Shown piece by piece: positions 33,490 to 44,429 of a DNA stretch of 64,000 nt (its first letter is position 1; the number at the start of each line of letters is the position of its first letter). Under the pieces are notes generated by a model. That model did no database searches. It saw nothing but the letters and a program-made list of their open reading frames with translations, and was not told the DNA's origin. This DNA is from Ligustrum vulgare (taxonomy: Eukaryota; Streptophyta; Magnoliopsida; Lamiales; Oleaceae): NCBI GenBank assembly GCA_963555705.1, contig OY743174.1, positions 55,760,234 to 55,824,233 on the forward strand, written 5' to 3'. A program made the position numbers and the translations under genes.

Positions 33490-35605
33490 CTACACTTCAT
33501 CAAAATCTTTTGGTTTCCTACAAGCATTGAAAATGTTAAGTTCCAAAGACATATTTCCAAAAGTCAACTTTAAAATACCACTCCTACAATTTATCAAAGC
33601 ATTTGAAGTTGCAAGAAATGGTCTACCAAGAATAACAGGGATTTGAGGGGAAGTTTTAGGTGTACTTTGAACATCAATAACAACAAAATCAACTGGATAA
33701 TAGAATTTATCGACTTGAACCAAAACATCCTCAATTATCCCTCTAGGCATCTTAACAGATCTATCTGCTAATTGTAAAATCAAGGGAGTGGGCTTAAGTT
33801 CACCTAAACCAAGCTGTGTATACACACTAAAGGGCAAAAGATTCACACTTGAACCTAAATCTAACAAGGCATGACCAATACGAGTGGTTCCTATCATACA
33901 AGCAATGGTTGGAGAACCAGGATCTTTAAATTTTTGAGGAGTTTGACATTGTATGATAGAACTCACTTGTTCAGTCAAAAAGGCTTTGTTCTTAATAGCT
34001 AGCTTCCTTTTCACTGTACACAAATCCTTAAGAAATTTAGCATAAGCAGGGACTTGTTGAATTGCATCTAACAGAGGAATATTTACCCTAACTTGCTTAA
34101 AAATCTCATGAATTTCTGTTTGATTTTTGGTCTTATTACCAGGTTGTAATCTTTGAGGAAAAGGGGCAGGGGGTGCACCTACTATTGGCCTAGGTGGTTC
34201 CTGGACATCAGATAGAGATTTTAATACAGTATCATCAACAGGTGGTTCAGCTTGCTTACCCACCAAGTTCTCTTTAGGTTCAGGAACTTGGATTTGCTTA
34301 CCACTTCTCAAAGTAGTTACTGCTTTCACATGTCTTAGATTGGACTCATCGCCCCCATTGTATTGAGTTTGAGGATTAGGCATTGGTTGAGCTGGAAACT
34401 TACCTTTTTCTTGTGCACTTGCCTGGGTAGTCAATTTTGTAAGCTGAGATTGGATGTCATTAATGGCCTGAGAGTTTTGATTGTTGATAGCAGCTTGACT
34501 TTGCATGAATTGTTGGATTTGGTCTTCCAGACTTCTCTTCTGCGGTGGAATATAAGGTGTTGGTTGTGAAGGTCCAGCATTATTGCCAACATTATTGCTT
34601 CCTCCTTGATCATTCCTCCAACTGAAATTTGGATGATTTCTCCAACCTGGATTATAAGTACTCGAATATGGATTAGAATAAGGTTTGGAAATCATATTAA
34701 CAGCAACAGATTGATCAAAATACATCTCTTTTAGTTGGGGAAGTGCAGGACAATCAGAGGTTAAATGCTGTGCATCATCACAAATTGAACATTTTTCTAA
34801 AATAGTGGAAGAGGAATTGACTTCATTCACTTTTTGAGTTTCCAAGTTTTCAAGTTTTCGAGTGATGACAGCCAATCGGGCATTTATGTCATCATCTGCT
34901 CTAAGTGAATGAATTTCATTTCCAGATGCAATTTTTGGAAATTCAGTTTTTATTGTAACACCCCTATCAAACTCATCAATGTTATCCCAAGATTGGGCAT
35001 TCTCAGCTAAGTCATCAAAAAATGTAAAAACTTCATTCGGGTCTTTTGTAAAGAAGTCACCATTACTCATGGTTTGCACAAATTGCCTCATTTCTGGTCT
35101 GAGCCCTTCATAAAAAAATTTCGTTAACATCCATTTTTCATAACCATGATGGGGACAAGATAACAACAAATCTTTGAATCTTTCCCAACTAGTGTAAAAA
35201 TTTTCATTATTCTTTTGAGAAAAAATCATGATTTGTCTTTGAATAGCGGTGGTTCTTTGTGGTGGAAAAAACTTTTTAATGAACTCTTTCAGCATATTTG
35301 CCCAATTTGTAATTGAACTAGGCCTCAAAGAGTTAAGTCATGACTTAGCTTTATCCTTTAGTGAAAAAGGGAAAAGCTTGAGTCGAATGACTTCCTCAGT
35401 GCAATTTCTGGATGTGGTGATATGGACTCTCTGATGGCATCCCATGGAAGCGTGGTAGATGATCAATCATTCCCGGTTTGAAGTTGAATACTGCTGCATT
35501 TGCAGGCATCACTATGCATGACGGAGTGCTTGCCATCGTTGGAAAAATGTAGTCTCTAAGACTTCGAACGACTGGCGCCTCATTTGGATCTGCATTATTT
35601 GCCAT
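33490..35605 (-). pseudogene. E2 gag and protease, frameshifted
   Basis: Gag starts at 35605 (MANNADPNEAPVVRSLRDYI) and stays open to 35396. A frameshift near 35400 and a TGA near 35339 (Trp position) break it before the 612-codon ORF 35328-33490. That ORF contains gag helices (FFPPQRTTAIQRQI, ERFKDLLLSCPHHG), a CCHC knuckle at residues 180-193 (C180, C183, H188, C193), a Gln/Pro-rich linker, and a retropepsin with DLG at 490-492 (usually followed by AS; here SS) and ILGRPFLAT. Capsid assembly, RNA packaging and polyprotein cleavage would be its roles. Confidence 0.85.
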
Positions 35606-35769
35606 TACTAGCTGATTTTCAAGAAGTAAAAACTGGTTAGTAGGTTCCGATCTTACTCATCGCTTAGAATTATCTCGAAAGCAAACGGACATACACAAAG
35701 AACAATATCAAGAATAGTAGTCAAAAAAAAATAACAGAATTCAGCAAAAATCAGTTAACACCAAATTAA

Positions 35770-35787
35770 TCCCCGGCAACGGCGCCA
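35770..35787 (-). promoter_or_regulatory. E2 primer-binding site, tRNA-Asp(GTC)
   Basis: Plus-strand TCCCCGGCAACGGCGCCA equals the 3' end of plant tRNA-Asp(GTC) including CCA, so the minus-strand element is complementary to it. It lies 6 bp inside the 5' LTR, as in Athila and Calypso. Confidence 0.9.
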
Positions 35788-35793
35788 AAAACT

Positions 35794-37621
35794 TGACTCG
35801 ATGTTAAATCTACCCTCCAAGTATAAAGGGGTCAAATTATAGCCTAGCAATAATCCATGGTCATTCTTCCTAGGGATTATATTGGTATCGTAATATTTGC
35901 TAAATTCGAAACTTAAACTATGATTTCAATTGTTTTTAAATAAATAAAAAGATGATATAATTAAATTGCAATAAAAGGAAAATTTGAGTGGAGTTATTCT
36001 TTCGCTATCAATTGGGCTTTTCAAATAAGATTAGTGTGAATTTTCTTGATATCGATACGATTTAAACACATTAGTAAGAAAAGTAGTCAATTTATTTTAC
36101 GATATTTTATCGAGCATGTTGTGTGCATATTCAATACATACCACATCAACGACATCCATTCAAGTAAAATAATCTGAAAATTTAAAATAATTTGTAAACC
36201 CTTATCAATAACAAGAATTCATCTATAGAAAATTAACATTCACCCATTGAGGCTAAGAATAACTCCCCTCAAATGTAACTTAGCCGAACATAATTGAATT
36301 AACCAAAATAAAATTCAAACAAACGAATATCATTACTAGAAAACGAAATTCAAAATTGAAAATGAAAATTCAATAACTAAAAATATCTAAAAATTAAACC
36401 AATGTCAATAATCTGAAAATTCTATAACCAACATTATAACTCAAACTAAACTAATGCCAATAATCTGAAATTATAGAAATTCATATAGAACAATCAAAAA
36501 TCGAAGTAAAATATGAATAAAAACTGGAACCAATCACCCAAACCGAGAGCAGCTGCGTGAGGTGGACCGAGGGTGAGGCGCAGCTGGCTGGTTCAGTGTA
36601 AAGCAAAAAAGGGACTGCCGAGAGTGAGACGCAGCTGGATGGCACCGATTGCTGAGGTTGAGGATTCCGGTGGAGACTGCTGGCTGGGAAGAGAGGTTTG
36701 AGGGCTGAGTTTTTGTGGCTGAAGTCGAAGGAGAGCAAGTAGCCAGCGCTGCCTCGTGCTGGTGTGGCCGATGGTTGATGACGAGGCTGAGGGTAGATGC
36801 AACTGGTTGTTTTCGTGAGGTTACGGTGGGGAATACCTGGTTGCGGGTTGCGGCTGGAAGTGTTGTAGAGAAAGAGATGAAGATGGCTGGTGAGTGGAGG
36901 ATGAAGTCTGGCTGCTGAATGGTGAAAGAGAGAAGACAGAGCTGCGTGAGAGGTGAGAGAAAGGTTGCGGCTGGAAAACTGATGGAAGGAGGTTGCTGCG
37001 GCTGTGTGGCTTGAAGGTGACTGTCGAGGTGGGGAATAGAGAGGTGGCGGCTGTGGGAGTTGAGAGGGAGGTTGGCTGCTGGTTGAGGGTTGAGAGAGAA
37101 GGGCGGCTGTAGGTTTATGGAAGAGAAGTGGTTGCTGTGGACGAAGGAAAGAGACAAAGGTTACGTGAGGGAATGGAGGCTGCTGGTGGTTGCTTCTGTG
37201 GATGAGCTGCTGGGTATTGGTTTTTTGTGGGTGCTAAAGGTTGAAGGAAGAGAAGTGTATGGGCCGAGAGGTGCTGAAGACGGGAGAATGCGTGAAGTAG
37301 GCGGGCTGAGAGGGAAGACAGTGAAGGAGAGGTTGGTTGCGTGTGTGGGGAGAGAAGACAGACCTGATGTATTTTTGGGCTGGGTTTTTATCCATTTTGG
37401 GATTTTTAGGTCAATTAAATTAGGAATTTTTGAGTTGAAATTGTCGAAAATGTACCTGCAATTAAATAAATGAAATTATTAGCAAATAAAATCAATTTAG
37501 AGTTAAAGAAATAAAATTGAATCTTTTATAAGTTTCACTCAAAATGACAAAATTTATATCCCAAAATTATATATTTTCATTTATTTATTTCTTTAAAATA
37601 AGTAAAATTGAACAATAATCA
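35794..37621 (-). repeat. E2 5' LTR
   Basis: Right copy, 1,828 bp. It has a 10-bp insertion (ATATCTAAAA-type, about 36382) relative to the left copy and scattered substitutions. Confidence 0.9.
36534..37157 (-). other. LTR-internal open frame (207 codons), 5' LTR copy
   Basis: Same frame as in the 3' LTR, with about ten amino-acid differences and no stop. Both copies being open is weak evidence, because the LTRs were identical at insertion. Confidence 0.3.
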
Positions 37622-37992
37622 TGTAGGAATATGCGTTATTGCTTATCCGAAAGGGAGTTTTAACAACATTAGAAATATGAATTTTCAAAACCACATGAAT
37701 TATTATTAGACAATTGGAGTAATGCATAATTGAAGGAACTAATGTGGATTCTCAATTCTAGCATATTCATTTCATAAGTTTTCACAAATCAAATTTTCCT
37801 TATTTCTTTAGTTTAATTTTCATTTTGATTTTCAAAAACAAAAATTTCGAACTCAAATCAAAACAAATCTCTAGTTCCGGTTAAGGTAATAATCTAAAAT
37901 ACAATTTAAAACAATTTATGTGGGATCAATACTTGGACTCACGTCCATATTATTACTTGCGCGACCCGTGCACTTGCGGAGCGATCAATTAT

Positions 37993-38743
37993 CTCAGGAT
38001 CTTTAGTAGTTTGCTAATTTGGTGTGATTGGTGAGTAATCTACTGAGTATTGATGGTGATAAGAGGAGAGCTACATCGATTTTGGAAATGGTGATTGTGG
38101 TTATATCTTTTCTTACGGGGTCCTTTTGCATCTGTTGCATATGTTGACTATTTGTTGAACTTGGGGTTAATTTAAAGTTCTTTATGTGATCTTGTTGAAA
38201 ATATTTATGTTGTTTTGCCCTATGATGTTCTCTCATCGAATGTGTACAGTCACCTTATAACTTTGTGTTATTATATACTCTTGATTGACTCGTGTGAAAT
38301 TACATGTTTACATTGTCTTTGGGAAGCATGCACTGTTTTATCTAAAGTGGTGATACTTGCTAATGTGATATGAATGCATAGTTTGGCTCGCTATGATTTA
38401 GTTTGTACTAGAGTTTGACCTTGGCCTTTGGTGAGTACTATTAGCAAGTATGAGATACGTTTCAGACTTGAAACATTAATAAATGTACATTGAGTTCTAA
38501 TTTGTTTGGAACTGTTTTGTGTAATTAATAAACTCTGTGTTTTGGTAATGTAGGTTTGTTTGAAATCAAGGTGGATGTTTGTTGGAACTTTTTGACCCCA
38601 TCAAATCGGGGGCTATGATATTAATAGGATGGAATTACTTGGGAAACTCGGGCCTCCTTCATTATGCAAAACTCGGCTGCTATTAGTGTTTTCTTAGAGA
38701 ATCAACCTCCCATGTGGAAATATAAAGAGGCTGGAAAATTAAA
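37993..38743. other. Spacer, no gene recognised
   Basis: GT-rich non-coding sequence that continues the 25.3-25.8-kb flank across the nested insertions. Confidence 0.35.
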
Positions 38744-39812
38744 GTTACGTTCTCCTTGGCGTTTTCCAGCCGTTTTCCGTTTTTCATTTCCGAAAACTCG
38801 AAAAACTCGTTCTCTTGCGCCGTTTTCGAGAAAAATTTTGAAAATATTTTCAAATTTTGTAAAGGAAATGGAAAACGCGATTTTCACGTTTTCCACAAAT
38901 TATACCTATAATCTGAAAAATGCGGAAAACACGCATTTTCCACTTAAAAAAATTGAAATTTGTCAAACATTGTCATTTTTAATTACATTATTGGTCCCTG
39001 ATTTTCAAAACTTGTCATTTTAATCCTCAAATTTTGAAATTTCTTTCGAAAATACCCTAATTTATTTGCAACTTAGGTCCCTCAACTTCAGATTTTCTTG
39101 CACTTTAGTCCGTAAATTTTACTTTTCTTTCAATTTAGTCCTTCTCGTATTTGCTTTTTAGGTCATTGTCTTCAAACATGTATAACTTTTGATGTACAAA
39201 TCCGAATTGCACTCATTTTTTGCGTCGAACTCCAAATTCAACCATCTTTCTGATAATGTATCATGTGCTTAATTATTAAACATTTCTTTTTTTTCTTTTG
39301 TATTGTAGACACTTATTTTGTAAGTGCATCATTAATTAACGTAAATTGATTTTTGCAAATTTTATTGAAACTTAAATTTTAAACGTTATGAGTGCTTACT
39401 GGAAGGATGTATATATATAAAGTATTAAATGGAACGATTACTTTAGAAGAGAAAAATTACTACCCAAATGTGGAACAATTAATTTAGAAGGGCAATATGA
39501 ATTTTTGAAATTTTTTGGCATAACCAAATTGTGTGATTAGGGCTATTTCATTTATTTTTGTTGTGCAACTCAAATATGACATCTTTATTTCATTTATATT
39601 CACAAGCAATATAATTACAAGTATACATAAATAATTTTCTTCAAAATTTTAAACAGAACGTATTTTCCAGCTTTTCATTTTCGAAGATAGTTTTCAGAAA
39701 TAACAAACCAAATGCGTTTTCAACAATTTTGAAAAAAGTCACAGAAAATGAAAAATAGAAAATATTTTCGAAAATGAAAACAAGAAACTGAAACACAAAA
39801 GAGAACGCAGCC
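38744..39812. mobile_element. Non-autonomous inverted-repeat DNA element
   Basis: The left end GTTACGTTCTCCTTGGCG and the right end (reverse complement) GGCTGCGTTCTCTTTTGTG are imperfect terminal repeats. Subterminal TTTTCATTTTCGAAAA-type words occur in both orientations over about 120 bp. There is no coding capacity. A clear target duplication was not found; the long degenerate ends suggest a MULE-type or hAT-type MITE. Confidence 0.5.
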
Positions 39813-39821
39813 TAAGGGTTT

Positions 39822-39926
39822 TGCTACACACCCCGAGGGTTGTACCGCCCCCTCACATGGGGTGCGGGGTGCATGTGGACCCTGCCCCCATGTGAGGGGG
39901 CAGTATACCCTGCGGGGTGTTTAGCA
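39822..39926. mobile_element. 105-bp GC-rich hairpin MITE
   Basis: TGCTACACACCCCG and CGGGGTGTTTAGCA form terminal inverted repeats, and the whole element folds with about 42-bp arms around GCGGGGTGCATGTGGACC. GCCCCCTCACATGGGG and its complement are almost perfect. It lies 9 bp from the preceding element. Confidence 0.65.
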
Positions 39927-40486
39927 TTTTTCGAAAATTAATAGAGAAATAGGGTAGCCTGTTGTTATTGCTTCCAAAATCCAATTTGAACCCTTCCTAA
40001 GTGGAACAATAAAAACGGCAAACCTATGTTCATTTCTTGCTTCTATTTTTCTTTCGAGCGTTCTACCCTTTTGTTCTTCTTTGTGAAGTCCTTATCACAT
40101 CTCCTTGGTAGATTAAGTTGTGGGTCTTCTTGGATTTAGTTTCAATTCTGATTTGTGGTGTTATCTTCATGGAGACGACTATTAACTAAGCCTCTAATCA
40201 CATCAAACAGATCCGATTGGATAAACGATTTCTCTTTTACTTATTGCGTTTATAATCACTGTCTTTGATATATTTCGATTTAACTCGTTTTAATTTTGTG
40301 TTTTGGGAGATTAAATCTCAACACTACATAATTTATCTACAACGGGTCTATTTACATTAGCATTATCGAATGTAACTGAACGAATTTTACTTTCACATTT
40401 ATAATCTATAACAATTTGTAATATAAAATTAAATATGTTGATGGCATTATGAGGAAATTCTATAATCTTAAAAGCAATAATTTTTA
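39927..40486. other. Spacer
   Basis: Contains the ~120-bp homology (40117-40236) to 25293-25410. Otherwise no feature was recognised. Confidence 0.4.
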
Positions 40487-41827
40487 TTATGTGACACCCA
40501 AAATTCATTTCCAATTTTCATATATTTATTTATTTTTCGGTCATATTTTGATTTTTCAAACGAATAAAATAGTGATATATCAACCGGCTCTAAAAATAAT
40601 TTTCACTTTATTTTTAAAGCATAATTTAACTTTACAAACATGAATATTTAGTTTTGAAATATCATTTTATATTTTAGTTTAAAATAGAGAACAAAGAGTT
40701 AAGAGTGGAAGATAGTTGGGAAAAGCTATTTAATTATTTTTTAAAAAAAGGAAATAAACTATTGAAAAATAATTATTACATTTTTCGGGTTTCCCTGGTG
40801 ATTGACCCATGAACCACAGTCAGGTACCCAATACACATTCGTCCCGTCATTAGAGAGTTGGTACCAACCTCCATCCATGCATTGTCACACATATAATGCA
40901 AAACTAAATGAGTCAATGCTCGGCAAGTAACAACATGCATGATCATACTCATGAGTTTCGATTCACTTTCTCACAATTATCTCATCCCTAGGTTCCGTGC
41001 CTTCTCGTTATCTCAGTTTATCCACATTTTTCTACTTGGGACCGAATCTCACTATGTTGTACCGTATGAGTTCGAATATCAATATGGCCGATAACATGCG
41101 CCTTCCAGTGCCTGTGGTCCATCATCGCCCACCAAGACTCAAGACTCCACAGTTTGCATCCTCGTCGCCCACCGAAACTCAATATAATGCACCGGGAATT
41201 ATATTATATCAATGAGGCCTGACCTATTATATACGGCACTCGGCGTGTCGATCCCCAGTCTCAAGGCCACTAAGAGACCTCTCGACACTGCCCGTATACC
41301 GGCGCCGATGGCCACACCCATCCTTGACTACCCTTAATGACTGTCGGGAGCCTCAAGCAGGTGTATATATCCGGAAGCGAAGTAAAGTACGGTAAACTCG
41401 TATGGCGATTCTACTATCATCCACGTCATTCTTTCCCCCAAATACTCATTATCTTTTTCTTCACCATTTACGAAGGACTTCTTCTAAGGCCACATAATGC
41501 ACATGCACATGAATGCCGCAATATACCTCGTACACCAATTATATATCATATTCACATAATATGGCATTCCAATTAATCCAATGTGCATTAATAACATATC
41601 ATATCATCAAATCATATCTCTCATGCTTTCATCACATACAAATACTTGTCACATCATATTACACATATATTACACCAACAATATATCCCACATAATCACA
41701 TAGGGGCACATAATAATATAAATACTTCATCCGTCCCTCAAAGATAGGTTTACTTCTATTTTCACACGAATTAAGAAAACATAATTAATATATGTTGGAA
41801 CTATAAATTTACCTACATTCTACCTAA

Positions 41828-43028
41828 CTAGTATTTCACCCGTGCGATGCACGAAAGTTATTATCCACAATATCGATTTTAATTAATATTCGTAAAATTT
41901 TAGTGCATATACATAATCAAAACATATAAATGCATAAAAAAGGAATCTCTATTACAATAATTATTAGGATTTAAAAAAATAACATAAGTAATTCAAAATT
42001 ATTAAAAAATTCTTTGAATAGTAAACGCCAATTCATTTATTTAAATAATAATTCTTTATTAATTTCAAAAATTTTAATAAATTATTAGTAACTTCATTAA
42101 AAATGTAAATTAAGTAGTTTTTTAATAGTATATCACATTTGATGTAATATTATGTGCACGAATATTGATGCATGTGAAATGTATTATCAGATTTCTCATA
42201 ACTTTTGCATTTGCCTCTTGCATTTAACGTACTTTTTAATTTTCATTCAAAAACATCAATCACAATAATTAAAAAAAATTCAAAATATTTGAATTTAACC
42301 AATAAAACTTTATTTGCAAAAATAAGTAATCAAAATAATAATTTTGAAGATCTCGTGATTATAATGATACAACAATAAAGTTGGACATTACAGAATTATA
42401 TCAAAAATTATACCCTATAATCTTTTAAAATTATTAAAATTAAGAATGATTAAAAAATATTACTCATTCTATTAATATTACTAACTAGAAAGAAATCAAA
42501 GTATTAACTTTTCAGTATTAATCTTCGTTAAATAACTTTTTCTTTATATTATTTATAAGTAGCACATTTTTTAAACCCACTTTCTAACCACCTATTTTTC
42601 AAAACTATTTTTCAACCACACATTTTACCTCGAAACAAAAATATAGTTGTTGAACAGAGGGTTAATTTATTAAAATGTTTAATAATAATATATAATATAT
42701 ATTTTAGAAAATTTGATTTGTAATATTAAATATAACAAATGATTTGATCATTAATAATTAAAACACAATTTAATTATTGATGGCTACACATATGATTTAT
42801 AATATTAAAAACAACAAATAAATTAAAAATCAATGATTAAATAATAATTTTAATGTTGATAATTAAAAATATTGATTGAAATCATTCAATATTAATAAAA
42901 AATAATAATTACAACCAAAATATACAAATAACAATAACATCATATTAATTATTTACTATAATACTAATACATAAAGAATTTAAGAATTAAATTTTGTCAA
43001 GTTATCCTACTTTTATATATAGTATAGA
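41828..43028 (-). mobile_element. Helitron A (1.2 kb, non-autonomous)
   Basis: On the minus strand it starts TCTATACTATATATAAAAGT and ends TTCGTGCATCGCACGGGTGAA, then ATACTAG before T. The start, the hairpin and the CTAG end fit Helitrons. It is homologous to 50984-52217. It is non-coding. Confidence 0.75.
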
Positions 43029-43642
43029 TTTCCGCAATTACGATAAACTGAAATTGCTCTCCGCAATATGGATAAACATTCATAAAATTTAATGATTGTA
43101 CATAATCAATAAAAAATACAAAAATAATTTTTTATCACAACAATTATTAAAATTTAAAAACAATATAAATAATCCAAATTATCGAAAATTTTATTGAATG
43201 ATAACTGCAAATTTTATAGTTTTTTTAATTGTGCATCATGTTAGATATAATATTATGAGTACAAATAGTCAAATATTGATGTTTGTCCAAGATATAAATA
43301 TATCTATTATAATTTCTGCATCTGCCTTTCATATTTAACTTTTCTCAATTTTTGTTAAAAAATCACAATACATTATAAATATTTATTTAATCTTAACTCA
43401 TCAAATATAGACAATTGAACAACGTTGAAGATCAAGATATTATTATATCATATAATCTTTGCACAATTATTAAAATTAAAAATTATTAAAAAAAAATTAA
43501 CCATTGTTTGGTATTTTGCATAAAATAGAGCAGGCGCGCGCGCGCGCACACACACACACATATATAAGGCAATAAATGCATTCACACCAATCTACTTTGC
43601 ATTCTCTCTAATCCAATATTCTCCCTTTACACATATTATAGA
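43029..43642 (-). mobile_element. Helitron A2, head-to-tail with Helitron A
   Basis: Starts (minus) TCTATAATATGTGTAAAGG at 43642. Its 3' hairpin is decayed (TTTATCGTAATTGCGG-type) and abuts the start of Helitron A. It contains a (GC)n(AC)n tract at 43532-43560. The dimer as a whole sits between A and T of the Stowaway target. Confidence 0.6.
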
Positions 43643-44031
43643 TATAACCCTACATTAAATAACGAGTTGTTCATATTTGTTGATAACAATGCATATTAAA
43701 TAGGGGTATATTAGAAAATGAAGACATTAATATACTCTCAAAAAAGAAAGTGACATATCTTTGTGGGACAAACAAAAAAGGAAAATAAGCCTACCTTTGT
43801 GGAACGGAGGGAGTATTATGTTTTGTAATGTAGTTAAAATGTTACTTACCTTACTCCTTGGCTATCCTAGAATTACGACTTTATTCCTCAATATTTGCAT
43901 GACTAATTTACTTGGAGTCGAACTAGATTGATTATCACTCCTTGCCTGCAGTATAGATAAATTATAATTTAGTCATGCGATACTATATTATATTTCAATT
44001 ACTAATTATAAATTAGGGTCTAATAATATTA

Positions 44032-44429
44032 GAGAATCTCCAATAGACTCTCTAAACTTGAGTTACTTTTTATTTTGGAGAGTTAACCCTTAAAATTTCA
44101 CTCCAATAGTCTATCTACTTTAACTTTTTAATTTAGATAGTGGGCTGGCTCTCCAAATTTTAAATGCATTCAAAAAGTTTCAATTTTCAATGTTCCTACA
44201 TTAGTTTTCTTTATTACATATTTGATATCATTGGTCATTCACTTTTAAAAAAATAAATATTAACTAAAAATAAAGAAAGACAATAAATATTTTTATGAAA
44301 AAGTAAAATAAAGAACAAAAAATAAATAGTTTGTTGGAACTTGCAAAAAATTTTACTCTTTAAATTTAAAAATGTTCTCTATTATATAGAATATACTCTT
44401 TAAATATAAAGAATTTATTGAAGATGCTC
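44032..44429. mobile_element. Tourist-like MITE 1
   Basis: GAGAATCTCCAATAGACTC and (reverse complement) GAGCATCTTCAATAAATTC ends are flanked by TTA on both sides (44029-44031, 44430-44432), as in PIF/Harbinger. 398 bp, non-coding. Confidence 0.7.

Larger units (their letters stand above)
26882..37621 (-). mobile_element. E2: Athila-like Ty3/gypsy retrotransposon
   Basis: A full-length 10,740-bp element in minus orientation. LTRs (26882-28704 and 35794-37621) begin TGACTCGATG and end AATAATCA; the target duplication TGTAG is perfect (26877-26881, 37622-37626). The primer site matches 18 nt of the plant tRNA-Asp(GTC) 3' end, as in Athila/Calypso elements. Gag-pol order is gag, zinc knuckle, protease, RT, RNase H, integrase, with hallmark words VNIPLLDAIQQVPAYAKFL and TTLRSGK of the Athila/Tat group. 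Stops and a frameshift make it inactive. By eye the LTRs differ at about 10 sites in 400 bp plus one 10-bp indel, so the insertion is fairly recent. Confidence 0.9.
25820..37987 (+). mobile_element. Solo LTR (1.42 kb) split by the Athila-like element E2
   Basis: The two pieces, 25820-26881 and 37627-37987, join to a 1,423-bp LTR homologous to the solo LTR at 6641-8046. It begins TGATAAGTGT and ends GGAGCGATCA. The outer 5-bp target duplication ATTAT is perfect (25815-25819, 37988-37992). TATAAATA lies at 26362-26369. The interruption carries its own TGTAG duplication, so this LTR was already solo or became so around E2 insertion. Confidence 0.85.
41725..43813. mobile_element. Stowaway MITE split by tandem Helitrons
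   Basis: CTTCATCCGTCCCTCAAAGA at 41725 and TTTGTGGAACGGAGGGAG ending 43813 are Stowaway ends flanked by TA. The MITE halves are about 41725-41827 and 43643-43813. The intervening 1.8 kb is Helitron sequence. Confidence 0.75.

Noticed and set aside
35770..35787. tRNA-Asp gene
   Set aside because: Only the last 18 nt including CCA match, next to an LTR; this is a primer-binding site.
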